DNA from: Hevea brasiliensis | Taxonomy: Eukaryota; Streptophyta; Magnoliopsida; Malpighiales; Euphorbiaceae | DNA: 64,000 bases | Assembly (NCBI RefSeq): GCF_030052815.1 | Contig: NC_079509.1 | Span: 40,728,750 to 40,792,749, forward strand | Direction of reading: 5' to 3' | Shown: piece after piece, positions 12,362 through 24,900 of the stretch | Numbering within the stretch: position 1 is the stretch's first letter | How the letters are laid out: each line of letters begins with the position of its first letter | The notes under the pieces: generated by a model | Databases searched by the model: none | What the model was told of the DNA's origin: nothing | The model's input: the letters and a program-made list of their open reading frames with translations, nothing else | Program-made: the position numbers and the translations under genes

Positions 12362-15300
12362 TGTCACACCCTACCCTCTATAAGGCATAACATGATCCCG
12401 TAGTATACCTAATGAATTACCAACTCCGTCATCGATAACCCATTAAATACACTACAAGGGATTTTAAAAAAACTTTTCTTACTTCTTTTACGATGGTGAG
12501 CACTATTTACAGTGTTAAAGACTTTGGTGAATCAAGTGAAATAACTAACTCATTTGATTTATTTAGAATTTCAGAAAATTTTTTTGGCAAAGTGCCCTCT
12601 GTATTTTGGATAAAACAGTTCTTGAAAAAACTGTAAAAGCACTTCTATAATTTTCCAAATCTCAACTTCAATACATTTCTCAACACAACAATTCATCAAC
12701 TCAATTCCATAGAAATTTTTCAAAGTCCGAGATAAGGAAATATAATACAACTTTTACAATCCAAAACACTCATAATTAATTTCCAACTTCAAGTACAATT
12801 TAATTTACAAGCTCAAAACCAAATACAATATGTACATACGATTGTCATACATTACAAGACAAAAAGCAAAAGCGGTATACTCAATATACTGTAATCCCTC
12901 ATTTGGATGTATATGCAAACCTAGTCTGCCTGTCTATCTCTCTACTGCGACAAAGAATAAAGCTATCATTTGAGACAATGTCTCGATGGTGCACAACAGT
13001 AACCAAATCCAAGTTAAATCACAATTCATAAGTCATGTAAATAGTGGATACTTAAAATCATAATTAAATTCAAGACAATAATTGTCATCAAGAATTTAAA
13101 CTCCATTTCTCAATATCACCATAATTTTCCATAAGTCGATCAGTTTGAATTCAAAAGACAGTATATGTCAATGAGAGTTTAAATCCATTTCACAATCTCA
13201 CAATACACATCAATAAATCACACACAGCTTAATCATGATCCATAATTCAATTCATCCCAAAAGCCGATGGCTAATGAGGTATTCAATTCATCCCAAAAGT
13301 CGATGACTAATGAGGAATAACATGGCTAGCTAGCAAAAATATGAGTACTCATTCTATTCGTCCTCAACAGCACACACCTCAACACTTCACCAGAGAGGGA
13401 ATTCAATTCATCCCACTAGACAAGCTAGAGAGGAATACAATCAATATACATGATAGTGTGGTTTCAAACCATTTCTAATGCTTTTAATCAATAAGTATCC
13501 ATCAATGTCATTCAAACCATTTTTCACAGTTTCAAACTATTCACAATATTTTTCAATCAATAAATATTCCTCAAACACATTTCCACAATTTAAAATAATG
13601 ATATACAAATAATCAATATTTATTTCCATTGAAAATAATTCAAAAGAAACAGTTGTTGTGCACAAACACAATTTAAAACAATAATATACAAATATTCAAT
13701 ATTTATTTCAATTGAAAAATTCAAAAGCAATAGCCGTTGTGCACAAACCTCTGATGACTGTCTCCTGTCCGGACTCGATGTTTCTTCTCTTTCCTGAGTC
13801 TTTAGTAACTGAGAAACACAATTTGAAGTGTTTCAGTACCAAATTAAACTATCTCTATCGATGGGGTTTGGTAAATAATGCACTGAACTCAATTATTCAC
13901 TAAGTCACCTAATATACTGACCCTCATTGCGTTTTAGGTAAATTAGGTTTTAGTGTCGTTAATATGTCACATTCGATAAGGTTTTAGATTTGGTATGTTT
14001 TACCAAAGTCATTTCCTTGCTTAGTGCATTTTAATGCAAATTGCTGGATTCCGGAACACTGGTTTGACCTAACCGGACGATCTAGTTCCCTCGATTTTCG
14101 GGTCTCGGTCGAAACTACAAACTTGTAGATCTAGGTCTTATTGCACGCGGTGCAAAATTTTAGGTCAATCCGAGTTAAGTAGACCAAGTTATGGTCATTA
14201 CACTATTGCTGGTCAAGTGGTACCATTTTAGGTCAATTTTAGGTCAAATTGGTCAATTCTGGTTCGGCCAGTTTTTGGACCCGAACTTGTGCAAGTTGTT
14301 TGACTTCCTTATGGTCATTTCTGGGCTTTGGTGTCTTCATAAGACTTGTAGGTATGGGTCTTAACTATTCTTGGTCAAAATTTCAGGTCAATTGGACCTG
14401 GTTTGAGTGAGTTATGGCCTAAACACTCACTGCTGCCCAATTGGTCATTTTTCAGGTCCTAATTGCACCTAATCCGAATTGGTCATTTTTTTAGGTCACC
14501 TTGCAAGCAGAATTTTGGCATGGTTTCTCAATGAAAGTTGGCACATTTTGTGCCTAGTTTCACCTCAAATTGGTCTCATACCAATTGAGGTTACACATTC
14601 AAGGTTATAAGCTAAAATATACACTGCCCTCAATATGCAATTCACATCCCAACTTCAAACACACACTTACCTTTGCAAGGTTTACTTCCATACCCTACCA
14701 AACTGTTTTGGCACATTACCAAAAACATTTTCTACATTACATAAGCATTATTTTGGGCAGATTCCAATCACCCTCAACACACCAAATATCATTCACAATT
14801 ACAATTTCTAATTACCATTACAAACACACCTAAACATTACAAACCTTACATACACTTTACAACTTTAATTTACATACATATCATCAATCCTTCTAGGTCA
14901 ATATTCTGCCCACACTTCCTTCAATATACACCATCACTCAAGTGTCCACAAGCTGCCACAAACCATTCTTCAACATCCCATTGCCGTACCAATATACAAT
15001 TTCCCATCCAAGTGCATAAATCACCATATAAACATGAAGTAAATCACTAGGTTACTAAATCACCATGATCAACATTATTTCTCATCAATTATGTGCATAT
15101 TAAATCATCAAAAACGTGACCCCATGGCTGTCCAAAATGGAAACAATAATAACCCTTCAAACTCAAAATTTTCCTCCACCAAACTAACACCCATAACATA
15201 AACATAAACTTTAACAAAGGAATTCTCAAAAATGCAAACTTACCTTTAATTGTAACTTGCTAAACCTTCACCAAACTTCTCAAAATTAGTATCAATATCT

Positions 15301-16103
15301 TCCTTGTGATGTGTAGACCATTTTTTATGAAGGAACTTAAAGGATTGGAGTTGAAATGGAGGGGTTGATGGAGCTTCACTCAAATTCGGCCATGGATGTT
15401 TCTAAGGAGTTTCTTTACGGCATGTGTAAGGAGAAATGTTGAAGATGAAGTTTAATGGAAGCCATCTGCCCACTTAGCATATATTTTAATCCCATAGTGC
15501 CCCACTAAAAAAATTATATCATATAATAAGCCAAATGTGCATTTATTCCACATTTAACCCATAATTTCCACTATTTATTTTAGGTACCACCAATTTAATT
15601 TTTCATTTTATTTTCTAAGTGTAATACTATTTATTTTTAATGGACATTTAGGTCAAAAGACAATTCGGGATGTCAAATGACCATAATGCCCCTGTTCGTT
15701 CGATTTTTCTAGACACGGTTTTGTCTGTTTTTCGATTTCTCACTTTTCTTTGTACTAATTATTTAATTTTTCTTTGATCTTTCTAATGAGATTTATACTT
15801 CAATAAGGTTCTATTTATGTCCTAAAAATGTTTTCCAAGGTTCCCCGCAGTCCAGGGCTAGTCAACGGTCCACGCCGTGACTTCCCGGTGCGGTCACCCA
15901 TCGCTAGGTTTTTCGGCTCGCTTAACTTGGTTACATTTCTTTGCTATGATTTTTTCTTTGTTTTTCTTGTATTTCCTTTTCTTGTATTTCATTATTTTAT
16001 GTCTCCTCACCCATTTTGAAGTACGGTTCTTGGCATCCTAGCTGTCCGGACAACACTAGTCACCGGAGCAGCAGAACGCACTACCGAACTTAGGGGTGTT
16101 ACA
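12362..16103 (-). repeat. Element B right (5') LTR
   Basis: 3742 bp, partner of 6123-9876. It ends GTGTTACA directly before the GTTCT duplication. At 15840-15930 this copy keeps GC-rich phrases (cgcagtccaggg, ttcggctcgctt) that resemble element D's LTR, whereas the left copy is corrupted there. At 12420-12900 the reverse holds. This mosaic of errors argues for local sequence-quality problems rather than simple ageing. Confidence 0.95.
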
Positions 16104-16108
16104 GTTCT
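16104..16108. repeat. Target site duplication of element B, right copy (GTTCT)
   Basis: Second GTTCT, followed at once by the remainder of element A's LTR. Confidence 0.92.
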
Positions 16109-16177
16109 AATTGTCCGAATCGACACTGGTCACCGAAACAGTAAAATGTACGGAGTTGCTACAGGGAGGGTGTTACA
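16109..16177 (-). repeat. Element A left (3') LTR, remaining segment
   Basis: Matches the terminal stretch of the right LTR at about 24030-24099, including gtcaccgaaacagta, gtacggagttgctacaggga and the end GTGTTACA. It is the piece of LTR separated from 3173-6122 by the 10-kb insertion of element B. Confidence 0.92.
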
Positions 16178-16192
16178 ACTCTTCCCCTCTAA
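16178..16192 (-). other. Element A polypurine tract
   Basis: The minus strand reads TTAGAGGGGAAGAGT, purine-rich and directly abutting the 3' LTR. Confidence 0.85.
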
Positions 16193-17804
16193 TTTAAATT
16201 TCGTCCTTGAAATTTACCTGATGCAAATAGTTGAGGAAACTGTTGCCTCATTATCTCTTCACTTTCCCATGTTGCCTCCTCGATGCTGTGGTGCCTCCAA
16301 AGCACTTTCACCAGTGGAATCTGCTTATTCCTCAACTCTTTCACTTCCCGAGCCAGGATCAGTATGGGTTCTTCTTCATATGTCAAATCTGGTTGTACTT
16401 CAATTTCTGCCATGGAGATGACATGTGAAGGATCTGAGCGGTATCTTCTTAGCATAGATACGTGGAACACATTATGGATCTTGTCCAGCTCTGGTGTTAA
16501 AGCTAGCCTGTAGGCTACTGATCCCACACGTTCAATGACTTCATATGGGCCAATGAACCTAGGGCTCAACTTACCTTTTCTCCAAACCTCAGTACCTTCT
16601 TCCACGGTGACACCTTGAGAAACACTTTGTCACCAACTGCATATTCTATTTCTTTTCTCTTCAGGTCGGCATAAGATTTTTGTCTGTCTGAGGCAACCTT
16701 CAGATTGGCTTTGATTAGCTTTACCTTCTCCTCAGTTTGTTTCACCAGGTCTAGCCCTACCAGTTTGTCTTTGCCCAATTTAGTCCAGCACACTGGAATT
16801 CTACATTTCCTCCCATACAGTGCTTCATACGGGCCCATTTGGATGCTAGCTTGGTAGCTATTGTTGTATGCAAATTCTACCAGTGGGAGGTATCTATCCC
16901 AACTTCCCTCAAACTCAATGACACAACTCCTCAGCATATCCTCAGGGACCTGGATTACTCTTTCTGATTGCCCATCCGTCTGAGGATGGAAAGCTGTGCT
17001 GAAGTGGAGTTGTGTACCCAAGGATTCATGCAATTTCTTCCAAAATCTCGATGTAAACCTTGGATCTCGATCAGATATAATGGAAAGTGAAATTCCATGC
17101 AGTCTAACTATCTCACTGATATACAATTCTGCTAACTTCTCTAATGAGTAGTCAGTCCTTACTGGTAGAAAGTGTGCTGACTTCATCAATCTATCTACTA
17201 TCACCCATACTGCATCATGCTTCTTCTGGGTGAGAGGTAGAGCACTTACAAAATCCATGGTGACCCAATCCCATTTCCATTCAGGTATGCATATAGGTTG
17301 TAGCAAACCCGATGGAACTTGATGTTCTGCCTTGACCAGCTGACATGTCAAGCATTTAGTTACATAGTCAGCTATGTCCTTCTTCATACCAGGCTACCAA
17401 TAATGAAGCTTCAGGTCATGATACATTTTTGTACTTCCTGGGTGCATAGCATAAACACTGGCGTGTGCCTCTTTCAGAATACTGGCTTTCAATTCCCCAT
17501 CATCTGGTACACACACTCTTCCTTTGTAGTACAAACACTCATCTGCTTTCAACTCATAGTCAGTTGCTTTCCCTTCTAAGATTTTGCTCATAATAGTCAT
17601 TAACTTTTCATCTGCCTTCTGCCCATCTAAAATTTGTTGTAGCAGGTTTGGCCTCACTTGCAACTCAGCCAAAATAGCTCCATCTTGAGCCAAGGATAGA
17701 CGGGCATTCAATGATCTAAAAGCTGTGATGGATTTTCTGCTCAAAGCATCGGTAACTACATTTTCCTTCCCAGGATGGTAGTCAATCACACAATCATAGT
17801 CCAA
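16189..17804 (-). pseudogene. Element A RNase H end and integrase with chromodomain-like C-terminus, broken
   Basis: Three overlapping minus-strand frames. 17394-17804 holds the RNase H tail (DALSRK) and the histidines of the integrase HHCC finger (HASVYAMHPG). 16566-17387 holds the CC pair (CLTC) and the DDE core: [13 protein letters not shown], and a Glu in the segment after QTDGQSERVIQ. 16189-16605 holds the PFIGPYEV-type C-terminal domain and a chromodomain-like block (LAREVKELRNKQIPLVKVLW, EATWE). The break between the first two is TGG to TAG in HYW*PGM. The second is a one-base shift near 16590. At 17800 an 11-base shortfall relative to element D shifts the frame. The chromodomain would direct insertion to modified chromatin. 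Confidence 0.9.
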
Positions 17805-19662
17805 TCCATCGCCTCTGTCTAAGGTTGAGCTCCTTCTGGATTGGCAAGTATTTTAGGCTTTTGTGGTCTGTGTAAATGTAACACTTTTCACCATACAAGT
17901 AGTGCCTCCATATCTTTAGTGCGAAGATAATTGTTGCAAGTTCTAGATCATAGGTAGGGTAATTCTGTTCATGTGGCCTTAGTTGCCTGGAAGCATAAGC
18001 GACCACCTTCTCCTCTTGCATTAATACACACCCTAACCCATTATGAGAGGCATCACTGTAAACCACAAAGTCCTTTCCTGACACTGGCTGTGTTAACACT
18101 GGTGCCTCAGTTAACATAGCCTTCAACTTCTCAAAACTGGTCTGATACTTGTCATTCCAGTCAAATCTGACATTCTTGTGTAATAACTTGGTCATTGGAG
18201 CAGTTATTAATGAAAATCCCTTCACAAATCTTCTGTAATATCCATCTAGCCCCAAGAAACTTCTGACCTTAGTTGTATTCCTGGGAGGCTTCCATTCCAT
18301 CACTGCTTCTATCTTCTTGGGATCCACTCTAATCCCATCAGCTGACACTATGTGTCCAAGGAATGCAATCGCATTCAACCAGAAGTCACACTTGGACAAC
18401 TTAGCATATAGCTTCTTTTCTCTTAGGGTTTTCAGAATAATCCTCAAATGCTCATCATGTTCTTCCCTGGTCTTAGAATACACTAAAATATCATCAATAA
18501 AGACCACTATGAACCGATCTAGGTATGGATGGAAGATACGGTTCATAAGGTCCGTGAATGCCGCTGGTGCATTTGTTAGGCCAAAGGGCATCACCAGGAG
18601 CTCATAATGCCCATACCGGGTCCTGAATGCAGTCTTTGGCACATCTGCATCCTTCACCCTCAACTGATGATACCCTGATCTGAGATCAATTTTGGAAAAT
18701 ACTCCTGCTCCCTTTAACTGATCAAACAGATCATCAATTCTAGGCAACGAATATTTGTTATTCACTGTTACTTTATTCAACTGCCAGTAATCAATGCATA
18801 ACCTCAAAGTCCCATCCTTCTTCTTCAGAAACAGCACTGGAACTCCCCATGGTGACACACTGGGGCGTATGAACTCCTTATCCAGTAACTCCTGCAACTG
18901 GATTTTCAGTTCTTTTAATTCTGTGGGTGCCATCTTATAAGGAGCAATAGAGATTGGTGTTGTACCCGACAGTATCTCAATAGCAAATTTGACTTCCCTT
19001 TCTAGTGGCAAGCCAGACAATTCTTTAGGGAACACATCGGGGAAGTCTCTTACTGTAGGTATGTCACACAGATCTAGCTTAGCCTGCCTAGTATCCACCA
19101 CATGTGCTAGGTAGGCTTCACAGCCTTTTCTCATCAGTTTTCTTGCCACTGTGGCTGAGATGACATTGGATAAGAAATCTGTCCTTTCTCCCACAACTGT
19201 GATCTCATTGCCCTTAGGAGTTTTCAAAGAAATTCTCTTCAATTTACAATCAACCATTGCCTGATGACGTGACAACCAGTCCATTCCCAAAATCACGTCA
19301 AACTCATGGAAAGGCAACTCAATCAGTTTTGTCAAGAATTCATACCCCTGAATCCTTAATGGGCAACCTTTGTACACTTTGTTCACTACTACACTGTGGC
19401 CCAATAGATTAGTGACCAGGATGTCTTGGTCACTCTCCCCTACTAGTATCCCCCTTTCTACGGGTAGGTTGATGCAAATGTATGAATGAGTGGATCCTGG
19501 ATCCACCAATGCATGCAGAGCTGTATTGTAGAGGGAGAATGTGCAGCTGATGACGTCCGAGGCATCTTGCTCCTCCTGAGCTCTTATAGCATAGGCTCTA
19601 GCAGGTGCTCTGCCCTCAGGCCTCTCTGCTGGCTCAGATACTGGCCTCTGTGATGGTCCCAC
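17794..19662 (-). pseudogene. Element A protease, reverse transcriptase and RNase H
   Basis: Open for 622 codons. In order: a protease with active-site region [12 protein letters not shown] and a C-terminal ILGMDWL, a linker, a Ty3/gypsy reverse transcriptase (PPYKMAP-like start, [26 protein letters not shown], catalytic [20 protein letters not shown]), and the RT-linked RNase H ([41 protein letters not shown]). The RT catalytic Asp pair is intact. The frame fails at RRWIGL, after which RNase H continues in another frame. In the element this would be one polyprotein cleaved by the protease, copying element RNA inside particles. Confidence 0.93.
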
Positions 19663-20798
19663 TGCCTCAGATTTGCTTGTGGTGCAGGAGCAGGTCTGTC
19701 AGCTTGTGTTGGAGCAGCAGTAGCAGTTCTGCGTGGATAGTTCCTCAACTGATGCTCTGTTGACCCACACCTTAAGAAGGCACCAGTCACTCTTCAACAT
19801 TCCCCCCTATGCCATTTCAGGCAATGTGGACACGGAGAAGATGCTGGGACTGGTCCCCTAAACCCCATCCCTGGAGAGCTGCCCACTGATGATGTGGACT
19901 GACCTCTCCTAGGGGTAAACTGTGGCCTGAGCCCCTGAGACTGACCCTAACCTTGAGATTGACCTGAACTCTGTGCAGGTGGACCTTTGAACTTCTTTCC
20001 TGGTGCAGGAGATGAGCTAGACTGACCCGGGCCCCTCTTCTGCTGTCTCTCCCTTCTGGTCTGCTCACTTATTCTAACCTTTTCAACTTTTAATGCAGCT
20101 TTCACTAACTTGGTAAAGTCTGTAATTCCCAAGGCAGTAATCATGATCTTTATGTTATCTTTTAATCCCTCTTCAAATCTCTTACATCTCTCGGCTTCAT
20201 TAGGGACTATCTTCCTTCCATAATGACTCAATCTGACAAATTCCTTTTCATACTCGGCCACTGCCAGCTGTCTCTGCCTCAGGTTAATGAACTCTCTTCT
20301 TCTCTCTTCTAGGTATACACTACCCACATATTTCTTTTTGAATTCTGAGAGGAAGAAGTCCCAAGTTATTACTTCTGGCTGCACTTCACTAGACACTGTA
20401 TCCCACCATTGGTAGGCATCATTTTGCAACAGAGATTCAGCAGCTTCTAGATTTTGTTCTGGAGTGCAGTGGACTTGTTTTAAAACCCTTCCTGTTCTGT
20501 TCAACCAGTTTTCGGTTGCAACAGAATCATCTTCTCTCTTGCCAAAGAAATCCACTGCTCCAAATTTTCTCAATCTTTCCAGATGTGATTTCTGCTGTGG
20601 AGGTGGTGGTGGTGGTGGCATTACCCCAGCCATTTGTCTGAAGAATTAGGCCATTTGCTGGAACATGGCCTGTGGAGGCTGAGCAGGCTCTGCTGGAACT
20701 GATGGAGCAGGTTCTCCTCTACCCCCAGTCTCAGCTGTTGCAGGTGGAGCATGACTCTCCATTTCCTCCTCAACTGCCCTCTGAGATGTGGGGTCCAT
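19584..20798 (-). pseudogene. Element A Gag, with two premature stops and a damaged zinc knuckle
   Basis: The start is best placed at 20798 (MDPTSQ). A proline-rich leader follows, then a TAA at 20646-20648 in the phrase QQMA*FFRQMAG. The main Gag domain is 19947-20633 (FGAVDFFGKREDDSVATENW, YQWWDTV, FKKKYVGSVYLEERRREFIN). Downstream is a two-part cysteine region: CPHCLKWHRGEC, then a TGA where TGG (Trp) is expected, then FLRCGSTEHQLRNYP, in which two expected knuckle cysteines are changed. The last part lies in the frame at 19584-19790, which overlaps the start of the pol frame. Non-functional as it stands. Confidence 0.85.
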
Positions 20799-20908
20799 AT
20801 CCTAATCAAAATAACAAAGACAAACAGATCTGCATTAGTGTCACCTCGACTCTTACAAATGCAATGCATGGTATGGACTCAATCTAGGCCCAGAAATGCC
20901 TAAACCGT

Positions 20909-20920
20909 ACTCTGATACCA
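20909..20920 (-). other. Element A primer binding site (tRNA-iMet)
   Basis: The minus strand reads TGGTATCAGAGT, one base off the usual TGGTATCAGAGC, just inside the 5' LTR. Confidence 0.88.
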
Positions 20921-20925
20921 CTAAA

Positions 20926-23900
20926 TGTGACACCCCTTACTTGTCTACAGTATAGCCGAGTAAGATATGTCACACAGTGTACTGGAACACCCTATTTTAT
21001 TTCAATCATTTTTATCCTTCCTAATTTATTTCTTTTATAGTTATGAAGTATAATTCGTGAAATATCATTAATTGAAGTCATTTATTAAAATCATAAATTT
21101 ATTTGAGGTTCTTCAAATTTTATAGAAAATTCGGCAGAGTACCAGCTAAAAATGGAGAAAATAGTTCTTCAGAACCTGAGAAAAACACTTTCAAAATTCT
21201 CAATCAATCCAAAACTCCATTTCATCAACAAAATCTAAATATTTCTCAAATATACTCCCAATTCTTATTCATTCATTTCATAGGATATTCATGTACAAAT
21301 CATAAATAAATATTTACTTTTTTCATTCATAAACATAATTTCCACTATTTACATTGATAACAAAATACATTACATGAGTCCCAAATTCACATGAGAAAAT
21401 AAAAGTTAATTACAAAATATCAAAATAAAACTTAGTGTCCTACCAATGCACTGATGACGGTGAGGTGACACGGACACTATACAGAGCTGCAGAAGGTCTC
21501 ACCCAGTTTGTGGTCTACTGGGCTCTCAGTCGGTCTCTGCAGAATCTACGCGTGACAAAAAGCAACGCCCTAAGCAATAATGCTTAGTAGCGCCAATAAT
21601 AAAATAAAAAGAAATAACATAAAATAAATATGCAGTGTATGTTCTGATGTCTTATGCAGACAATTTTTCGATCATTATTGGTAACATTATTTATTTTGTA
21701 CTTGTTATATTCATAATTTCATTAAATTTATTCACTTTCATTTTGGTTGCCCAAGTAACCTATACTGGATGATTGGACTGGATAAATGGGTAAATTGGCA
21801 CTAGGTATCTAGTACCTCGGGTCGTCACACCATCGGTCACATATGCATCTCCCGGTGTGCAACAGAACAGCTAATAAGCAGTAATAACATTAGGCACAAG
21901 ACCAAGTATCAACACAATGTCAGAATGGCTAAAAGCCATAAAATCACAGAATGTCATAATGCCATGTGCAGTACTGCTAACTGAACCCAATTGGCATGCC
22001 AACCTATCCAAACCAATCTTACTAGGTGTACTGGGGTATGTTACACTTTTAAATTGTACAATTCTTGAAATTTAAGTTTAGGTGCTACTATTCATTTCAT
22101 TAGTCAACTAAAATGTTGATTTTTGCATAGATAATAGGTACATTGGTTCTAATACTCCCAAAATACCACATTTTGCATTCTAATATTGTTGGTATTGGTT
22201 GCCAATACTATTTCTAAGCTTAGTGTTAGTTATTCAAAATTTTCAGATTTCAAGCCTCATATTTACTGTTCCATTGGTCAGTTGTACAGTAGGAATTTGG
22301 CAAAATTATCTTCATGAAAGTTGTTCCTTATTTTGTCTAGTTACATTTTCTTTTTTGAATCATTCCATTTGGAGTTTTGTAACTCAAGTTATGGCCTAAA
22401 CACCATAACTGGCCGGATTGGATAGAATCCAAAATTCTAGGCAAAACTAGTTCTGCCAGATTTGATAACCTAAGTTTGCTTGGCAATTTGACTAGGTTAT
22501 GGTCAGAATTTGAATTTATGTTCTTCATAAAAGTTGTAGGTCTATGTTTCATCTTTCTGATGGTAAAATGTCAGGTCAATTGGATCTTTCTACACTGAGT
22601 TATGACCAAATGAATAAACACTGTTCATTTAGTCATTTTGCCCAGGTAGAATGCAAGTCACCCGGATTAGGGCAATTTTTAGGTTAACTTAGTTTGGTTT
22701 TCTGGGTAGGGTTTCTTCACCAAAGTGGTGCCATTATGTATCTAGTTTCATGTCCAATTGTCCTTGCACCAATTGAACCTACACAATCCAAGTTATAGCT
22801 GCCCAAACCTGCTGAACTCACATCCAGACCTACAGGGCACTCAAGGCAGCCTATCCTTTCCAACATTCAATGACTCAATTCACTTCATATTAAGTTAAAA
22901 ACTTACCAAATGGTTACTATTTGACCATTAAAATGTTCCTACACTATTATAGGAGCAAAACTCTAATTTGCTCAAAACTCTAAATTCTCAATTTCTCTAC
23001 TCTTTCATTAACTTACAATTCAATGTGCTAAATGTTAAGTTCATATCAAGGGCAGCTTATATACTCATTTAATCCAAAGAAATCATCAAAACTCTAGTAA
23101 ATCCATGGCTGCCAAAAATATAAAGTGAGTACATCAAAGGTTTTCATTTGAATTTCATATAAATTTCAAATTAAATCAACTTTCTAGTCATTGATTTAAA
23201 GAGAGAGAAAGACATTGGACACTAACCTTATTAAAGCTCCCACTCGAGCTTGTTAATCTTCAAGATTTCTCCCTCTAATGGCTGCCTAAAGGTGATTTAG
23301 GGTGTGAGGATAAATTTTAGTGAAGTGAGGATGAGGTTTTATGGTGTAAAGGGTGATATTTTAGCAAGAAAAAGAGAAAGCTTTAATGGAGATAGTGAGG
23401 GAAAGAGAGGCTACCGGAAATTGAAGGAGATGAGCAGAATGTTCTTTCATTTTTTTTGTCTAATTTTGTGATATTAATCCCTTTTAATTGGCTTGGTTAA
23501 TTCCCATTGGTTAGGGTTTAATTTCATTAATTTATAACATCATGTTGATGTCATAAATGTGAGTTTTATTTTATTTCCATTTCTTTTCTTCTCTACCCAT
23601 TTTCAATTCAATTTTTAACAATATTTATTCATATTTTATGTCATATAAATTATTTACTTAACTGGACAAGTCAGCAAAAAATCATCTCTGAAGACGAAAT
23701 GACCAAAATGCCCTCCGTTTGGCTTAACAGACTAAAATTGTCTGTACCGATTGAAAAAAATTTTTAAGCATTTTCTTGGCATTCTAATATCATAGAAACC
23801 TCAATGACCCTTCTCTGGAGTCCCAAAAATTATTTTATGAATTTTTCCCTGGGTCTAGGGCTCCTAGTTGCGAGAACCGCAACTTCCCACTAGGTTACCC

Positions 23901-24099
23901 ATCGCTAGGGCACCGGCTCATTTAACTTGGTTGTATTTTATTTCTAAAATTTTTTCTAAATTTTTCTTATTAATATTTGAGTTAATTATGGTTCCTCACT
24001 TTAGTTTAAATATTTTCCATACGTTTTAGCTGTTTGGACCGATACTGGTCACCGAAACAGTAGAATGTACGGAGTTGCTACAGGGAGGAGGGTGTTACA
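20926..24099 (-). repeat. Element A right (5') LTR
   Basis: 3174 bp, TGTGACACCCC to GTGTTACA, partner of 3173-6122 plus 16109-16177. It keeps two segments within about 21930-22115 that the left copy has lost. Scattered substitutions between the copies show that A is clearly older than B. It contains the same kind of repeating module (cttcatgaaagttgt, then agttatggcc or agttatgacc) as the other gypsy LTRs here. Confidence 0.94.
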
Positions 24100-24104
24100 A
24101 GTCC
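24100..24104. repeat. Target site duplication of element A, right copy (AGTCC)
   Basis: AGTCC immediately after GTGTTACA. The empty site before insertion would have read ..actagtccaatac.. across 3163-3172 and 24105 onward. Confidence 0.9.
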
Positions 24105-24661
24105 AATACCCAATACTGCTTTGAGCATTAAAGTGGTCAACTAATCCATCAGATATTCTGTAGAGTTGTCTCACAAAACCAAGTCCTTAGAACTATCAAT
24201 CATACCCGCAGAGAGGAAAACAACATCAAGTATACTTAAATATGTTCTAAATGTATATAGATTTGAGAATTATTGAAAAAACAAACAAAAAAAAAGGCAA
24301 AGAGGTAGAGAGAATAACCACTAGTGAGAATACTTATCGATGGCCACCCAAAAGAAATTGAAATGGAGAAAGAGATGAGGGACTGAGAGAAAAGATGAAA
24401 ATGAAGGGAAAACAGTAGAAGGTTTTTTAGAGAGAAGGAGAAGCCTATCTTTAGAGTTTTTTGGAAGTACAACTGTTGCTATGAATTCTATCTTGGGATT
24501 TCATTTTATTATATATATAATGACCAAAAAAATTCCAAATATTTGTAAATTTTTTCAATTTTGGTCAAACTTTTTAATTTTATTAATTTAATCCCCAAGC
24601 TTTCATATTAGTTTCAATTTTACTAATTAACTTAATTATAAGATGGTTCAATTGATAAAAA

Positions 24662-24664
<3 letters not shown>

Positions 24665-24733
<69 letters not shown>
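24665..24733. repeat. Composite (CT)n(AT)n microsatellite
   Basis: About 32 bases of alternating TC followed by about 37 bases of alternating AT. The six-frame product here (alternating Tyr-Ile and Arg-Glu) is only a translation of the repeat. Confidence 0.95.
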
Positions 24734-24736
<3 letters not shown>

Positions 24737-24900
24737 CAATTTAATAATATTAGTGAAATCCTTATAACTCTTTTGATCAATTTGAGATTAATTTTATTTG
24801 AATTAACAAAATGATAGTTTTATCAATTTGAGAATAATTACTCAAATTGATTAAAAGAGGTATAAGGATTTTGCTAATATTATTAAATTGGAATATATAT
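24727..24900. repeat. Foldback / MITE-like inverted repeat
   Basis: The left arm (about 24727-24787, with ttccaatttaataatatta and ccttataactcttttgatca) is the near-exact reverse complement of the right arm (about 24837-24900, with taataaattaaa-type tail and ttgattaaaagaggtataag). The two arms are about 60 bp each around a 50-bp loop. Both ends run into (AT)n, so a TA-type target duplication cannot be told from the microsatellite. Stowaway-like or simple palindrome are both possible. Confidence 0.75.

Larger units (their letters stand above)
6123..16103 (-). mobile_element. Element B: non-autonomous Ty3/gypsy derivative keeping gag, nested in element A
   Basis: A 9.98-kb insertion with 3.75-kb LTRs starting TGTCACACCC and ending GTGTTACA, a GTTCT target duplication, a tRNA-iMet primer site and a polypurine tract. 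The interior is only about 2.5 kb. It encodes a gag with a zinc knuckle and the first part of an aspartic protease. Reverse transcriptase, RNase H and integrase are absent, and about 0.9 kb of AT-rich non-coding DNA lies in their place. LTR ends, primer region and tract match element D, so D's relatives are the likely source of missing enzymes. This fits the class described as TR-GAG or LARD-like elements. B is younger than A, because it interrupts A's LTR. Confidence 0.9.
3173..24099 (-). mobile_element. Element A: Ty3/gypsy chromovirus (Tekay/Del-like), host of nested element B
   Basis: LTR retrotransposon read on the minus strand, bounded by an AGTCC target duplication. In element order it has the 5' LTR (20926-24099), a tRNA-iMet primer site, gag, protease, reverse transcriptase, RNase H, integrase with a chromodomain-like C-terminus, a polypurine tract, and a 3' LTR that is split by element B. 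Removing B leaves about 10.9 kb, normal for the Tekay/Del chromovirus lineage, as are the 3-kb LTRs. Lineage placement rests on domain order and the C-terminal block LVKVLWRHHSIEEATWE; a tree would be needed to confirm it. Stops in gag and in integrase, plus frameshifts at the RNase H end and in the integrase C-terminus, make it defective. Confidence 0.93.

Noticed and set aside
24583..24780. 65-codon frame rich in Tyr-Ile and Arg-Glu repeats
   Set aside because: It is a translation of the (CT)n(AT)n microsatellite.
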